Positions 25,301 to 34,356 of a stretch of 64,000 nt of DNA are shown here, in pieces; position 1 is the stretch's first letter, and each line of letters begins with the position of its first letter. Below the pieces are notes generated by a model, which was not told where the DNA came from, did no database searches, and was given only the letters and a program-made list of their open reading frames with translations. The position numbers and the translations under genes are program-made. The DNA comes from Pseudomonadaceae bacterium SI-3 (GTDB lineage: Bacteria > Pseudomonadota > Gammaproteobacteria > Pseudomonadales > Pseudomonadaceae), in assembly GCA_004010935.1 (NCBI GenBank), contig CP026511.1:1674001-1738000 (forward strand). Reading direction: 5' to 3'.

Positions 25301-26551
25301 ATGGCAAATCTGATGCCTGCCTTCCGTTATACCGGCCGCAACGCCCAAGGCGTCAAGATCAGCGGTGCGCTCGAGGGTGCCAGCGCCGATTCCGTTGCGG
25401 GCGAGTTGTTGTCACGACAGATCACTCCGCTGACCATCGAAGCCCGCGAGAGTCAGGCCGGCAACGGTGATGCGTTGGCGGTGCTGCGCGAAAAGCTCCG
25501 GCGCAAGCGCGTCGATCTGGATGAGCTGATCATCTTCAGCCGCCAGATGTACAGCCTGAGCAAGGCCGGTGTGCCGATCATCCGCGCTATCGGCGGTCTG
25601 GCGGAGTCGAACCGAAACCTGTTCTTTCGGCAGATCCTGCAGGACGTGCGTGCCAGCCTGGAGAGCGGCCAATCCATGGCCGTCGCGCTGAACGCCCACT
25701 CCAAAGTATTCAACAACCTGTTCGTCAGTATGGTCAGCGTTGGCGAGAACACCGGCCAGCTCGACCAGGCCTTCAAACAGCTGTCGGCCTACCTCGAGCT
25801 GGAGCGCGAAACCCGCAAGCGCATCAAGCAGGCGACTCGTTATCCCATCTTCGTCATGGTCGCCATGGGCGTCGCGCTCGCGGTGATCAACCTGCTGGTG
25901 ATCCCGGCTTTCGCCAAGGTGTTCGCCCAGTTCCACGCGCAGCTGCCGTGGGCCACCCGCGTGCTGATCGGCACCTCCAACTTCATGCGCGACTACTGGT
26001 GGCTGTTGCTGCTGGGCATCGTTGGCGGGCTTTACGCCTTCTTCAAATGGATCGAGACCGATGCCGGTCGACTCCAGTGGGATCGCATCAAACTGCGCCT
26101 GCCCATTGTCGGCGGCATCTTCGAACGCATCGCCCTGGCGCGCTTCACCCGTACCTTCGCGATGATGTACCGCGCCGGTGTGCCGTTGCTGCAGACCCTC
26201 TCGATCAACAGCGCCAGTGTCGGCAACCAGCATATCGGCCAGGCGATTCTCGGCATCCGCGAAAGCGTCGAACGCGGCGAAGCCCTGACCCGCTCGGCCC
26301 ATAACTCAGGCCTGTTTACACCGCTTGTCCTGCAAATGATGGCCGTCGGTGAAGAAACCGGCGCGCTGGACGACCTCTTTATCGAAGTGGCTGATTTCTA
26401 CGAACAGGAAGTCGACTACGACCTCAAACAACTGGCCGACGCCATCGAGCCAATCCTGATCGTTTGCATGGGCGTAATGGTGCTGGTGCTGGCATTGGGT
26501 GTGTTCTTGCCGATGTGGGAACTGGGTAGCGCGGCGCAGGGGAGGGGGTGA
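25301..26551 (+). CDS. mshG: MSHA platform protein MshG (PilC/GspF-like)
   Basis: 416 residues. The polytopic inner-membrane platform has two duplicated GspF domains (about 75-200 and 280-405) with three or four membrane helices. Signatures FSRQMYSLSKAGVPIIRAI in the first and FTRTFAMMYRAGVPLLQTL in the second are clear, and the C-terminal helix IEPILIVCMGVMVLVLALGVFLPMWEL is typical. It couples the MshE motor to pilin subunits. The ATG at 25301 (MANLMPAFRYTGR) is taken, though 25313 is possible because both have weak ribosome sites. The open frame upstream runs into the repeat region. Confidence 0.9.
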   Translation: MANLMPAFRYTGRNAQGVKISGALEGASADSVAGELLSRQITPLTIEARESQAGNGDALAVLREKLRRKRVDLDELIIFSRQMYSLSKAGVPIIRAIGGLAESNRNLFFRQILQDVRASLESGQSMAVALNAHSKVFNNLFVSMVSVGENTGQLDQAFKQLSAYLELERETRKRIKQATRYPIFVMVAMGVALAVINLLVIPAFAKVFAQFHAQLPWATRVLIGTSNFMRDYWWLLLLGIVGGLYAFFKWIETDAGRLQWDRIKLRLPIVGGIFERIALARFTRTFAMMYRAGVPLLQTLSINSASVGNQHIGQAILGIRESVERGEALTRSAHNSGLFTPLVLQMMAVGEETGALDDLFIEVADFYEQEVDYDLKQLADAIEPILIVCMGVMVLVLALGVFLPMWELGSAAQGRG

Positions 26552-26628
26552 TGAGCTTCGAAAAACATGATTACAGACGTGATCCGGCAGGCACGGCGGT
26601 TGCAGCGTGCTCACTCACAGGTAAACAG

Positions 26629-27183
26629 ATGACAGAAAACCGACAGCGGACAAGCGGAATGCAGCGAAACAAGGGCTTTACGATGATCGAGCTGGTTGTG
26701 GTCATCGCCATCCTCGGCATCCTAGCTGCAGTGGCCTTGCCGCATTTCATCGACTCGGCCAAGGACGCCCACCGCGCCAGTGTGCGCAGCGCAGGCGGTG
26801 CGCTGACGTCTGCCGTCTCGCTGCTGCGTGGCCAGTACGAACTGAACCGTGGCGGCGGTAGCAATGCCTGCCTGGCCAACAACTGCCAGATCAACGTGCA
26901 GGGTTACGGCAACGGCGCGATGGACGTGAACGCCAACGGCTGGCCCGTTGGCACGGAACGCAGCGGCACCCCGCTCGCTAACACCAGCATGTCTGCCGAT
27001 GAATGTCGCAACCTCTGGAGCAACCTGCTACAGGCGTCCTCCCAGAGCCTGACTGGCACCAATCCGGCATTCACCGCCACGGCCAACGGCACCCGCTGCC
27101 TGTACACCTACAACCTCGATGGCGGTGACGACGTCATCGAATACAACGCCAATACCGGCGAAGTTTTCGTCAACTTCAACTGA
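26629..27183 (+). CDS. mshB: MSHA pilin-like protein MshB
   Basis: 184 residues from 26629. The type IV prepilin site G/FTMIELVVVIAILGILAA, with Glu at +5 of the mature protein, defines a mature pilin of about 165 residues. Three cysteines occur in the globular part (CLANNCQ and a later TRC), allowing a disulfide loop. The start is uncertain: 26659 (six-residue leader), 26629 (weak AGG upstream) and 26551 (strong GGGGAGGGG overlapping the mshG stop, 42-residue leader) are all open. It probably initiates or caps the MSHA pilus. Confidence 0.82.
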   Translation: MTENRQRTSGMQRNKGFTMIELVVVIAILGILAAVALPHFIDSAKDAHRASVRSAGGALTSAVSLLRGQYELNRGGGSNACLANNCQINVQGYGNGAMDVNANGWPVGTERSGTPLANTSMSADECRNLWSNLLQASSQSLTGTNPAFTATANGTRCLYTYNLDGGDDVIEYNANTGEVFVNFN

Positions 27184-27203
27184 GTCAATAAGGAGCGACA
27201 ACT

Positions 27204-27662
27204 ATGAAGAAGCAACAGAGCGGTTTCACCATGATCGAGTTGATTATGGTGATTGTGATTTTGGGGATTTTGGCGGCGTTTGCGTTGCCGAAGTTTGCGG
27301 ATTTGGGTAGTAACGCGCGAGCGGCTGCCGTCCAAGGTCTTGCGGGTTCGATAAAAAGTGCCTCAGCGATTGTTCATTCGGCCTGGCTGGCAGGTGGCGG
27401 TACCGGCACGACTGTAAACGTAGAAGGGGGGAGCGTGACCACTACCACTAACGGCTATGCGCTAGCTACCGCAGTGGGCATCGGTGCTGCTATCGATGAG
27501 GACGGTTTCACTGGGACGCCGGGAACTGGAAGTATTGTGTATGTCCCGGATGGATATACGGGTACAGATTGCTCCGTCACCTTTGCTGAGGCAGACCCAG
27601 CGGCGACAGATTTAGCAGACCAAGTTCCGCAGATTGCCGTTGACGATACCTGTGCGAGCTGA
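27204..27662 (+). CDS. mshA: Major MSHA pilin MshA
   Basis: 152-residue prepilin: leader MKKQQSG, cleavage before FTMIELIMVIVILGILAAFALP, Glu at +5. The mature protein has a Gly/Thr-rich head (GGGTGTTVNVEGGSVTTTTNG) and two C-terminal cysteines (TDCS and DTCAS) that likely form the pilin disulfide loop. A strong AAGGAG lies seven bases before the ATG, the best in the pilin block, as expected for the major subunit. Codons 12-36 use mostly T or G in third position, unlike the C-rich neighbours. Confidence 0.88.
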   Translation: MKKQQSGFTMIELIMVIVILGILAAFALPKFADLGSNARAAAVQGLAGSIKSASAIVHSAWLAGGGTGTTVNVEGGSVTTTTNGYALATAVGIGAAIDEDGFTGTPGTGSIVYVPDGYTGTDCSVTFAEADPAATDLADQVPQIAVDDTCAS

Positions 27663-27695
27663 CCGATTTTCCATGCCACTATAGGTAGGGCTTCG

Positions 27696-28196
27696 ATGAA
27701 GCTGGCTGGACTCAGTTTCCAAACGTCGACTCTGTCTAGTTCGTTACAGCACGGCTTTACCCTCGTCGAGCTAATCATGGTCATCGTGATCATGGGCATC
27801 CTCGCCGCCGTGGTGGGGCCGCGCTTTTTCGATCGTCAGTCATTTGACGAGCGTTTCTACTTCGAAGAAGCGTTCTCGGCCTTTCGCTATGCTCAAAAGC
27901 TGGCAGTGGCCAGTGGTTGCTCGATAGAGATACAGCTGGAGCAAGACGGCTATCGAGCGGTCTATGCCCAGGATTGCGGCGATGCGCCAATTGACCCCAA
28001 GCGTGGCTACCCGGTCGCCGGCCCAGCTGGCGGAGATCTGCAAGGTAACAACCCAAAGAAGGTCAGCATCAATCAGAAGTTGACAGTTACCTTTAACGCT
28101 CTTGGTGCTGTCGATACCCCGGCAAGTGTCAAGTTCGCGGAAGGGAAGTTCGAACTTACCGTACATTCAACCGGCTTTATCGAGGCGCGGCCATGA
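27696..28196 (+). CDS. mshC: MSHA minor pilin MshC
   Basis: 166 residues. An 18-residue leader before HG/FTLVELIMVIVIMGILAAVVGPRFF gives a prepilin with Glu at +5. The globular region includes a C...C pair (SGCSIEIQ and AQDCGDAP) and matches MshC-type minor pseudopilins related to GspH. It sits 33 bases after mshA. The stop TGA overlaps the ATG of a 91-codon open frame that continues into a repeat element. Confidence 0.83.
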   Translation: MKLAGLSFQTSTLSSSLQHGFTLVELIMVIVIMGILAAVVGPRFFDRQSFDERFYFEEAFSAFRYAQKLAVASGCSIEIQLEQDGYRAVYAQDCGDAPIDPKRGYPVAGPAGGDLQGNNPKKVSINQKLTVTFNALGAVDTPASVKFAEGKFELTVHSTGFIEARP

Positions 28197-28464
28197 TCCG
28201 CAGCTCGTTCGAATGGCGAGACAAGCCCTTGATGTCTGGCAGCTGCTGTGATGACGGCGGCACGCGTTGGCCATCGCTGCGATGTACGTTTAGCTTCGAC
28301 GCCATGCGGCCCAACCACAACCTGTCGTACGCAAACGTGAGGTGGATGATGCTTCACCCATCCGCCAATGTGCCTCATGCCACCGGTCACAATCAGAACC
28401 CGCGGTGGAAAACGCTGCGCGGTTTTCCGCCCTACGGGCGCGCCACGGGACCGAGGTATCAGCT
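28193..28464 (+). repeat. Repeat-derived insert between mshC and mshD, with an open frame
   Basis: The 270-base segment between mshC and mshD contains two opposed palindromic elements, 28337-28366 (AGGTGGATGATGCTTCACCC core) and 28404-28439 (GGTGGAAAACGCTGCGCGG core). They resemble the GTAGGGTGGAT repeat at 50169. A 91-codon frame (28193-28468) starts on the mshC stop and ends on the mshD start. It is Trp/Cys/His-rich with no pilin signal and no recognisable domain. I regard the frame as a by-product of an inserted, decayed repeat that keeps translation coupled, rather than a functional gene. Confidence 0.55.
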
Positions 28465-28896
28465 GTGATTCGATCTCAACGGGGCGTGACCCTGGTCGAG
28501 CTGGTCATCACCATCGTGATCATAGGTATTGCTGCTGCCGCACTGTTTTCGGCAGCAGCCGCTATCACTGGTCGTTCAGCCGTTCCACTGCTGCGCCAGC
28601 AGAGCGTGATGATCGCCGAAAGCTATCTGTCGGCGGCGCTGGCACTGCCCTACGACCAGCTGAGCAGCGCGGCGCAATCAGCCGCTGCCCCGCGGAATCT
28701 TACCGGCGAACCGGTTACCGAGCTGGCCGGCTACTCGGTCGCGCTGACGGTCGATGGTGCTGCCAAGCTGAACGGTGTTGACGCCACCCACATCCAGGTG
28801 ACGGTGACCGATCCGCAGAACCAGTCGTTACAGCTATCCGGTTGGCGCACTTGCTACGGCGAGTACGATGCGGCGGGGAATGCCCTATGCCCTTGA
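28465..28896 (+). CDS. mshD: MSHA minor pilin MshD
   Basis: 143 residues from a GTG at 28465, with GAGG about eight bases upstream. The very short leader MIRSQRG is followed by VTLVELVITIVIIGIAAAALFSAA, a type IV pilin helix with Glu at +5. The rest is a small globular domain (QQSVMIAESYLSAALALPYDQL) typical of MshD/GspI-like minor pilins. The upstream frame open to 28342 lacks a ribosome site and is not used. It ends ten bases inside mshO. Confidence 0.83.
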   Translation: MIRSQRGVTLVELVITIVIIGIAAAALFSAAAAITGRSAVPLLRQQSVMIAESYLSAALALPYDQLSSAAQSAAAPRNLTGEPVTELAGYSVALTVDGAAKLNGVDATHIQVTVTDPQNQSLQLSGWRTCYGEYDAAGNALCP

Positions 28897-29795
28897 TACG
28901 AGCGCCGAGGCGCCAGCACAGTCGGCGAGAGGGGACGTTCGCGGGCGCTGGTTCGGCATTCTCCGGTCAGGGCTTCAGGCAAGTCGCGGGCAGTACCGAT
29001 GGGTTCACGCTGGTCGAGCTGATCATGGTGATCGCGCTGGCCGGAACCGTCGCGGTGATGGTCGGTACGGTCATGTCGCGGCCGTTGCAAGGCTTCGCCG
29101 ACAATAGTCAGCGGGCCGAACTGACCGATCGGGCGGCGATCGCGCTCAACCGGATGGCGCGCGATATTCGGCTAGCCGTACCAAACTCCGTCCTTGTAGC
29201 CGACACGGGCGATGAAATCAGGCTCGTCCCGATCGCGGCGGCCGGGCGTTATCGTGCCAATCTGCCGATGCCCGATGGGCCACGTCAGGACCCACCGGCC
29301 TGTACGCAGTCATCCGGCCGCTGCTTGATTGATATCCTCAGCCCGATCGAGCCGGCAGATAGCAAGAAGAACAAGCACTGGCTAATAATCTACAACACCG
29401 GCGCGCTCGTCGGGCGACCCGAGCCCGTCGATGGAGCGGTCTCGCCGGTGTCACCCAAGGCCTTCACTTGGGAAAACGGCGTGCTTGAGGCTGATCTCTC
29501 GGCTTTCCGTTTTGAGTTCGCTTCGCCGCAACATCGGTTTTTTCTGGCCGACCGAGCCGTCGGCTATCAATGCCGAAATGGTGCGCTGGTTCGCGCCGAA
29601 TTTGGCGAACTGGCCGCGTCTGATTATTCCGGTGCCGCCACCGTGGTCGATCGTGTCGATTGCGGCCAGAGCCAGTTCAGCTACGAACCCGGCAACAACA
29701 CGCGCAATGGCCTTGTGACGCTCAAACTGGTACTGGCTGGCGCTGGCGGAACCGTCACCCTCTTGCAGCAGGTCCAGGTCGATAATGCCCCCTGA
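28887..29795 (+). CDS. mshO: MSHA minor pilin MshO
   Basis: 302 residues from the ATG at 28887, with a GGGGA eight bases upstream. An unusually long, basic leader of about 39 residues precedes G/FTLVELIMVIALAGTVAVMV, with Glu at +5. The large globular part (RAAIALNRMARDIRLAVPNSV, cysteines at ACTQSSGRC, YQC, RVDC) resembles GspJ-type minor pseudopilins. Overlaps mshD by 10 bases and mshP by 11. Confidence 0.85.
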   Translation: MPLIRAPRRQHSRREGTFAGAGSAFSGQGFRQVAGSTDGFTLVELIMVIALAGTVAVMVGTVMSRPLQGFADNSQRAELTDRAAIALNRMARDIRLAVPNSVLVADTGDEIRLVPIAAAGRYRANLPMPDGPRQDPPACTQSSGRCLIDILSPIEPADSKKNKHWLIIYNTGALVGRPEPVDGAVSPVSPKAFTWENGVLEADLSAFRFEFASPQHRFFLADRAVGYQCRNGALVRAEFGELAASDYSGAATVVDRVDCGQSQFSYEPGNNTRNGLVTLKLVLAGAGGTVTLLQQVQVDNAP

Positions 29796-30201
29796 TTTTT
29801 CCTTCCTACAGAGTCGCCAGGGCGGCTTCGGGCTAGTCGCCGCGATGTTTGTCATTATCGTCATCGCCGGCGCGATCGCGGCCATGGCGCGGATGTCCGA
29901 AACCCAGAGCGCCACCAGCAGCATGGCGATCCAGCAGGCGCGGGCCTATCAGGCAGCGCGGGCCGGGATTGAGTGGGGGATCCATAGGGCGATGGCAGAT
30001 CTTTCTTGTGAAGATCAATTCACGCTGGAGGGCTTTGAGGTAGAGGTGAAGTGCGACATACCCCCTGATGCCGTTTCCCTGCCCGAGGAAGACCGTAGCC
30101 TGCGCTTCATCTCGCTGCAGGCTAGCGCACAGTACGCCTCGCCGGGCAGCCCGGATCATGTGTACCGGCAGTTGAGTGCCGTGGTGGAAAAGGATGAATG
30201 A
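29785..30201 (+). CDS. mshP: MSHA accessory protein MshP
   Basis: 138 residues. The N-terminus QGGFGLVAAMFVIIVIAGAIAAMARMSETQS is a pilin-like hydrophobic helix but lacks the Glu at +5, as is usual for MshP/PilX-type proteins. The remainder is a small domain with two cysteines (LSCEDQ, VKCDIP). Starts 11 bases inside mshO and ends 8 bases inside mshQ. Confidence 0.83.
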   Translation: MPPDFSFLQSRQGGFGLVAAMFVIIVIAGAIAAMARMSETQSATSSMAIQQARAYQAARAGIEWGIHRAMADLSCEDQFTLEGFEVEVKCDIPPDAVSLPEEDRSLRFISLQASAQYASPGSPDHVYRQLSAVVEKDE

Positions 30202-33200
30202 CATGCCAGAGAAAATACGGGGCAGCTGGCGGATACTGGCGGGCAGGGTGCGGGTGAAGGCATCGTCGCTCGCGGTGCTTTGCCTGCTCGGTATTGTCTG
30301 TCTGGGCAGCCCAACCGCGTCGGCGGCGCTCTGCTCAAATGTCTTTCCCCAGGACGCGACACCGGATACTGGCGCGACACTCGACCTTGCCGTAATGGGT
30401 CGCCAGGTCTACGGTCCCTTTCCCTCCCGCGGTGCGGCGTACGCCGCGGCTGGGGGTTACTTCTACAACGCTGGCAAGCTGAACAATGGCGAGACCATCT
30501 CGGTAACGGCCGGCCGGCCCGTGCGCATATTCGTCAATGGCGACCTAGACCTTGCGTCGCATAGCGAGATCAATCCGGACGGTTCAGCGTCCGACTTGCT
30601 GATTGTCGTGCGCGGCAATCTGAGCATCGGCACCAAGAACGATATCAATGCCTTGGTGTACGTGACCGGCGATGTCACCGCCAATCCCAGCGCTCACATA
30701 GAGGGCGCCGTAACAGCCGAAGGCAGCATCGATACCAAGGTCAAGGACACCATTACGTACGACGAGGTGGCCGCCTCGGCCTTTGCTCAAGGCGACCTTT
30801 GCCAGGATTCGGAGAACATCCCGCTCTACCTGCGCTTCGACGAGGCGAGCTGGGGCGTACCGGCGAACACTGGGCGGGGGGCATTCGACATCCAAGTAAT
30901 TAACGGGGCGGTTACCGCCGGGGTTGACCCAGCCTGGCCCGTGGATCGTCAGGGCGAAGGTACGTGTAGATATGGGCGATTTGATGCGCCCGCAAGCGCG
31001 GTACAGGTACGAGATCACGACTCACTTGATCTCAAGCGTGAATTGAGCGCGAGTTTCTGGCTCAAGGTGGAGGCAACGCCGAGCGGTAACGTCGCCGTGT
31101 TTACTAAGGGAGCTACGTACAGGCTTGAGTTAGATAACCAACGTCGGTTGGTACTAACTTCACGAGCACCTACCTGGTTCGGCGGAAGAGCTTTGACGGT
31201 TGAATCTGGCCCACTCCCGATTGGCAAGTGGGTCCACGTAGGCTTTCACCTCAAACTAGCGGTCGTCTTCTTAGGCATAGACAGGCTAGAAGGGGCACTT
31301 TATTTGGACGGAACTGCCGAGTCGGCAGCCAGTGAGACATTCTTGTTTGGTTCAATTCCGAATGACACTCACCCTCTTATCATCGCAGGTGATTCAAGTG
31401 GTCTGGTCGGATCGATCGACGAGGTTCGGTTAGATCAAGGGCTATGGACAATCGATGACTACAAGAGGCAGATGGCAGCGCGCCATTGGTGTGGCACGCC
31501 AGCAAGCATTGATCATTTCGAATTCACCACTAGTGCCTTGGCACATACCTGTAGTCCCCAAACCGTCACGCTCATGGCTTGTACCAATGCAGCCCCTGAG
31601 GCCTGTCAGCCCTATCCGGGTGAGGTATCGGTCACGCTCGGAGGAGGTGGCTGGCTCGGTGGCAACCAGCAGACGCTCAGGGGCGGCGTCGGGACCTTTA
31701 AGCTCCAGGGACTACAGCTGCAGATGCCCTTGGCCGTCGACGCTTCAGAGCCCGATGCCTTTAGATCGACACTTTGCCGGATTGGCGACGCGCCGCATTC
31801 TTCCGACTGCCTGCTGAACTTCGTACAGAGCGGCTTTATCTTCGATGTTCCGGATATGCAGGCAGGTCGCGGACAATCGGTTGTGCCCATGCGTGCGGTC
31901 ATCGACGTCGGTGACGAAGGAAGCCCTCGCTGCGAGCCGGCGTTCACCGACAGCACGCGTGAGGTGCGTTTCTGGAGCAGCTTCGTCACTCCGTCAGTCA
32001 ACGAGCTGTCGGACAGCTCGAAACCAGTTCAGGTGAATGCCGAATCGGTCGGGCAGAACTTTGCAGAGGCTCGGTCGCTCGCGCTTCGTTTCAATCAGAA
32101 CGGCGCCACCTCGCTCGACGTGAATTACGCTGAAGCCGGACGGATGCTGCTAAACGCCTACTATCCGGGCAGCGCGGAGGAGGGTGACAGTGGGCCGATT
32201 AGCGGCAGCGATGACTTTGTTTCCACGCCGGCGGGCTTCTGCATCGAGCCGTCGCAGACCTGCCCGGCGGGAGACAGCAGCTGCGATGTGTTTCGGCAGG
32301 TTGGCCAGGCGTTTTCGACGGCGATCAGGCCGGTGGTCTGGCGTGCCGATGGCGATCTTTGTGCTGCGGGTACAACCCGGAATTATCGACAGGATCAGGT
32401 GCCGCTGCGCCCGGTTGTATTGGCCCCCTCTCCAGCTATCGGCGGGGTCGCCGGACGTGTGCTCAGACCGGCGGATAGTCGTTATGACCATCTACCTCCG
32501 GGACTGCCGGCAAACTGGGATGGAACGGTTATCCAAGATCTGGCGTTATCGGAGGTTGGCGTGTTTCGTTTGCGCGTCGAGCCGCCTCCCTACCTCGGCG
32601 TGGCTGTACCGGCCAGCGAGTCAGCTCCAGTCGGGCGGTTCATCCCACAGCATCTGAAAGCCCGGATCGACGGCGCGCTGGACGCTGGTTGCGGCGTATT
32701 CAGCTACCAGTATCAGCCGGTCGGTTGGATCACGCCGCCGGCGCTGACTATTGCCGGCTATGGCTTCGCTGATGGGATGGAATACCCCACCGAGAACTAC
32801 GATTTCGATGGCTTCTGGGGCTTCGATAGCAACCCGGCCCCGAGTTGGCTGGCGGCTGACCGGAACTTGGACCTAGCGCCTCGATTGGTTCAGGGAAATG
32901 GCGACCCCGCCGAGCTGGTTTGGCAATCGATCGAGGGCCTCGTGCCCAGCGAGAGCGGGAAAAACGACGGGGACGGGCAGCGGACCTATATCTGGGATGC
33001 GGATTGGCTGCGCTACCAGCGAGCTGCGCAACCAGGCGCCGACGACCATCCATTCCAGCTCCGCTTGCGCTTTGCCGCCGAAACGCTGACAGACAGGGAC
33101 GGTGTTTGTCATGGCAGCGCTTGCGAATCCTTCGGGGCGATCTTGGGGCAGAGCGAGTTTCGCCTGGGCCGGCTACGGATCGGCAACGGCCACGGCTCCG

Positions 33201-33568
33201 AACTGCAGGACCTGAGCCTACCCTGGGTCATCGAGACCTGGCAGGCATCGAGCATCTTTCGCCCTGAAGCCGGTGATACCTGCAGTGCGACGGTTTGGGG
33301 GAATGCCCAGGCAACCGAACAGGTGGGCAATCTGGTGGGCAAGGAACTACAGATTGATGGCGGAAAGGTTGGGTACGAAGGCAGCCTGATCATCAACAAG
33401 CCGGATGCGACCGGTGAAGCCCGGATTGGGTTTCAACAGGTGCCCGAATGGCTCTGGTATGACTGGCAGGGCGAGGGGCGGGAGGCGAGCCTAGGGCTTG
33501 TCAGTTTCGGGATCTACCATGGCCCGAAGCCATTGATCTTCCGTCGCGAGGTTTACCGGGGAATGTGA
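30194..33568 (+). CDS. mshQ: MSHA biogenesis protein MshQ, large exported LamG/DUF6701 protein
   Basis: 1124 residues. A Sec signal (LAVLCLLGIVCLGSPTASA) is followed by a repetitive beta region at about 70-200 (RIFVNGDLDLASHS, VVRGNLSIGTKN, VYVTGDVTANPSAHIEGAV), a LamG-like concanavalin fold at about 205-430 (LYLRFDEASWG), and a long C-terminal DUF6701-type region (about 600-1124) rich in aromatic motifs. MshQ proteins are probable surface or tip adhesins of the MSHA pilus. The start at 30194 overlaps mshP; 30203 is also possible. The LamG part is visibly lower in GC than its flanks. Last gene of the operon. Confidence 0.85.
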   Translation: MNDMPEKIRGSWRILAGRVRVKASSLAVLCLLGIVCLGSPTASAALCSNVFPQDATPDTGATLDLAVMGRQVYGPFPSRGAAYAAAGGYFYNAGKLNNGETISVTAGRPVRIFVNGDLDLASHSEINPDGSASDLLIVVRGNLSIGTKNDINALVYVTGDVTANPSAHIEGAVTAEGSIDTKVKDTITYDEVAASAFAQGDLCQDSENIPLYLRFDEASWGVPANTGRGAFDIQVINGAVTAGVDPAWPVDRQGEGTCRYGRFDAPASAVQVRDHDSLDLKRELSASFWLKVEATPSGNVAVFTKGATYRLELDNQRRLVLTSRAPTWFGGRALTVESGPLPIGKWVHVGFHLKLAVVFLGIDRLEGALYLDGTAESAASETFLFGSIPNDTHPLIIAGDSSGLVGSIDEVRLDQGLWTIDDYKRQMAARHWCGTPASIDHFEFTTSALAHTCSPQTVTLMACTNAAPEACQPYPGEVSVTLGGGGWLGGNQQTLRGGVGTFKLQGLQLQMPLAVDASEPDAFRSTLCRIGDAPHSSDCLLNFVQSGFIFDVPDMQAGRGQSVVPMRAVIDVGDEGSPRCEPAFTDSTREVRFWSSFVTPSVNELSDSSKPVQVNAESVGQNFAEARSLALRFNQNGATSLDVNYAEAGRMLLNAYYPGSAEEGDSGPISGSDDFVSTPAGFCIEPSQTCPAGDSSCDVFRQVGQAFSTAIRPVVWRADGDLCAAGTTRNYRQDQVPLRPVVLAPSPAIGGVAGRVLRPADSRYDHLPPGLPANWDGTVIQDLALSEVGVFRLRVEPPPYLGVAVPASESAPVGRFIPQHLKARIDGALDAGCGVFSYQYQPVGWITPPALTIAGYGFADGMEYPTENYDFDGFWGFDSNPAPSWLAADRNLDLAPRLVQGNGDPAELVWQSIEGLVPSESGKNDGDGQRTYIWDADWLRYQRAAQPGADDHPFQLRLRFAAETLTDRDGVCHGSACESFGAILGQSEFRLGRLRIGNGHGSELQDLSLPWVIETWQASSIFRPEAGDTCSATVWGNAQATEQVGNLVGKELQIDGGKVGYEGSLIINKPDATGEARIGFQQVPEWLWYDWQGEGREASLGLVSFGIYHGPKPLIFRREVYRGM

Positions 33569-33954
33569 GACACCGGCCCTTGGGGAATTGAAATGCCGAA
33601 GGGCCGCTGTTGCCGCCCTTCGGCTGAGAAATAAAAGAGGGAATCCCTGGCCTGCCTGTACCAGGGTCCCCAAAACTGGTTACCTAGGTTATTGCAGAGG
33701 GCGTGCCAATTCCGTCAACTATGGCAGCGGTCGCAACCGGTCACACACAGAACCAGTCCCGAGGTTTTGCTGCGTGCCCTAGGTTGCAGTGGCTATGCGG
33801 GTTTCAGTTGGGTTTGTCGGGGCTGAATGAAAGCGCCCCGAGCGGTACGCCTGATTCCTGAGGCGGGCCGTGGGCTATAGGTGCTGGCTACGGCTGAGGC
33901 TTTACGCTTGCTCAGGGGGCACACCATAGCCGGCGTGCCCATCTTTGGCGCAGT
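33569..33954. other. Region downstream of mshQ with strong hairpin
   Basis: 386 bases without a gene. GCCGAAGGGC (33595-33604) pairs perfectly with GCCCTTCGGC (33615-33624), 26 bases past mshQ. No T run follows, so it may be a 3'-end stabilising hairpin. A second imperfect hairpin (GGGAATCCCTGG/CCAGGGTCCCC) lies at about 33639-33670. Nothing else recognised. Confidence 0.5.
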
Positions 33955-34356
33955 TCAGTTCTGCTCTGGCCAGACTCGCAGCGGTGCGCCTTCGGTGGGC
34001 CAGAAGCGCAGTTGGTCGATCTTGGAGACGTCCCAACGTTCGATTTGCGAGAGCAGTTCGAGGAAGTGCTGTTCCTGCTTCATGATGTGATCGGCGCACA
34101 TCTTGCGCGTGCTGCCGATTTCGCTGAAGCGCAGCTTCTGGCCGTCGAGCTGGTAGCTGGCGAACCAGTGGTTACAACCGGCGTTGCCATAGGCGCGGTC
34201 TTCGCTGAAGGTCAGCGAGACAGGGTTACGGCCTACCACGGGCTCGTCACCGATCCACTCGGCGATATAGGTGACTTCGTTCTGCAGGGTTAAGGGTTCG
34301 ACCGAACATCCCGATAAGAACAAGATGGTCAAGCCGGCCAACACGATCTTCTTCAT
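33955..34356 (-). CDS. META-domain (HslJ-like) lipoprotein
   Basis: 133 residues. Lipobox FLSGC at residues 12-16 marks an outer-membrane-directed lipoprotein. The rest is a META/HslJ domain with the characteristic pattern PVSLTFSEDRAYGNAGCNHWFASYQLDGQKLRFSEIGSTRKMC (about 43-85) and HIMKQEQHFLELLSQ. META proteins are associated with envelope stress and aminocoumarin resistance; the molecular role is unknown. The ATG at 34356 overlaps the stop of the upstream gene (ATGA) and has GAGGG upstream, so the two form an operon. Confidence 0.85.
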   Translation of the reverse strand: MKKIVLAGLTILFLSGCSVEPLTLQNEVTYIAEWIGDEPVVGRNPVSLTFSEDRAYGNAGCNHWFASYQLDGQKLRFSEIGSTRKMCADHIMKQEQHFLELLSQIERWDVSKIDQLRFWPTEGAPLRVWPEQN

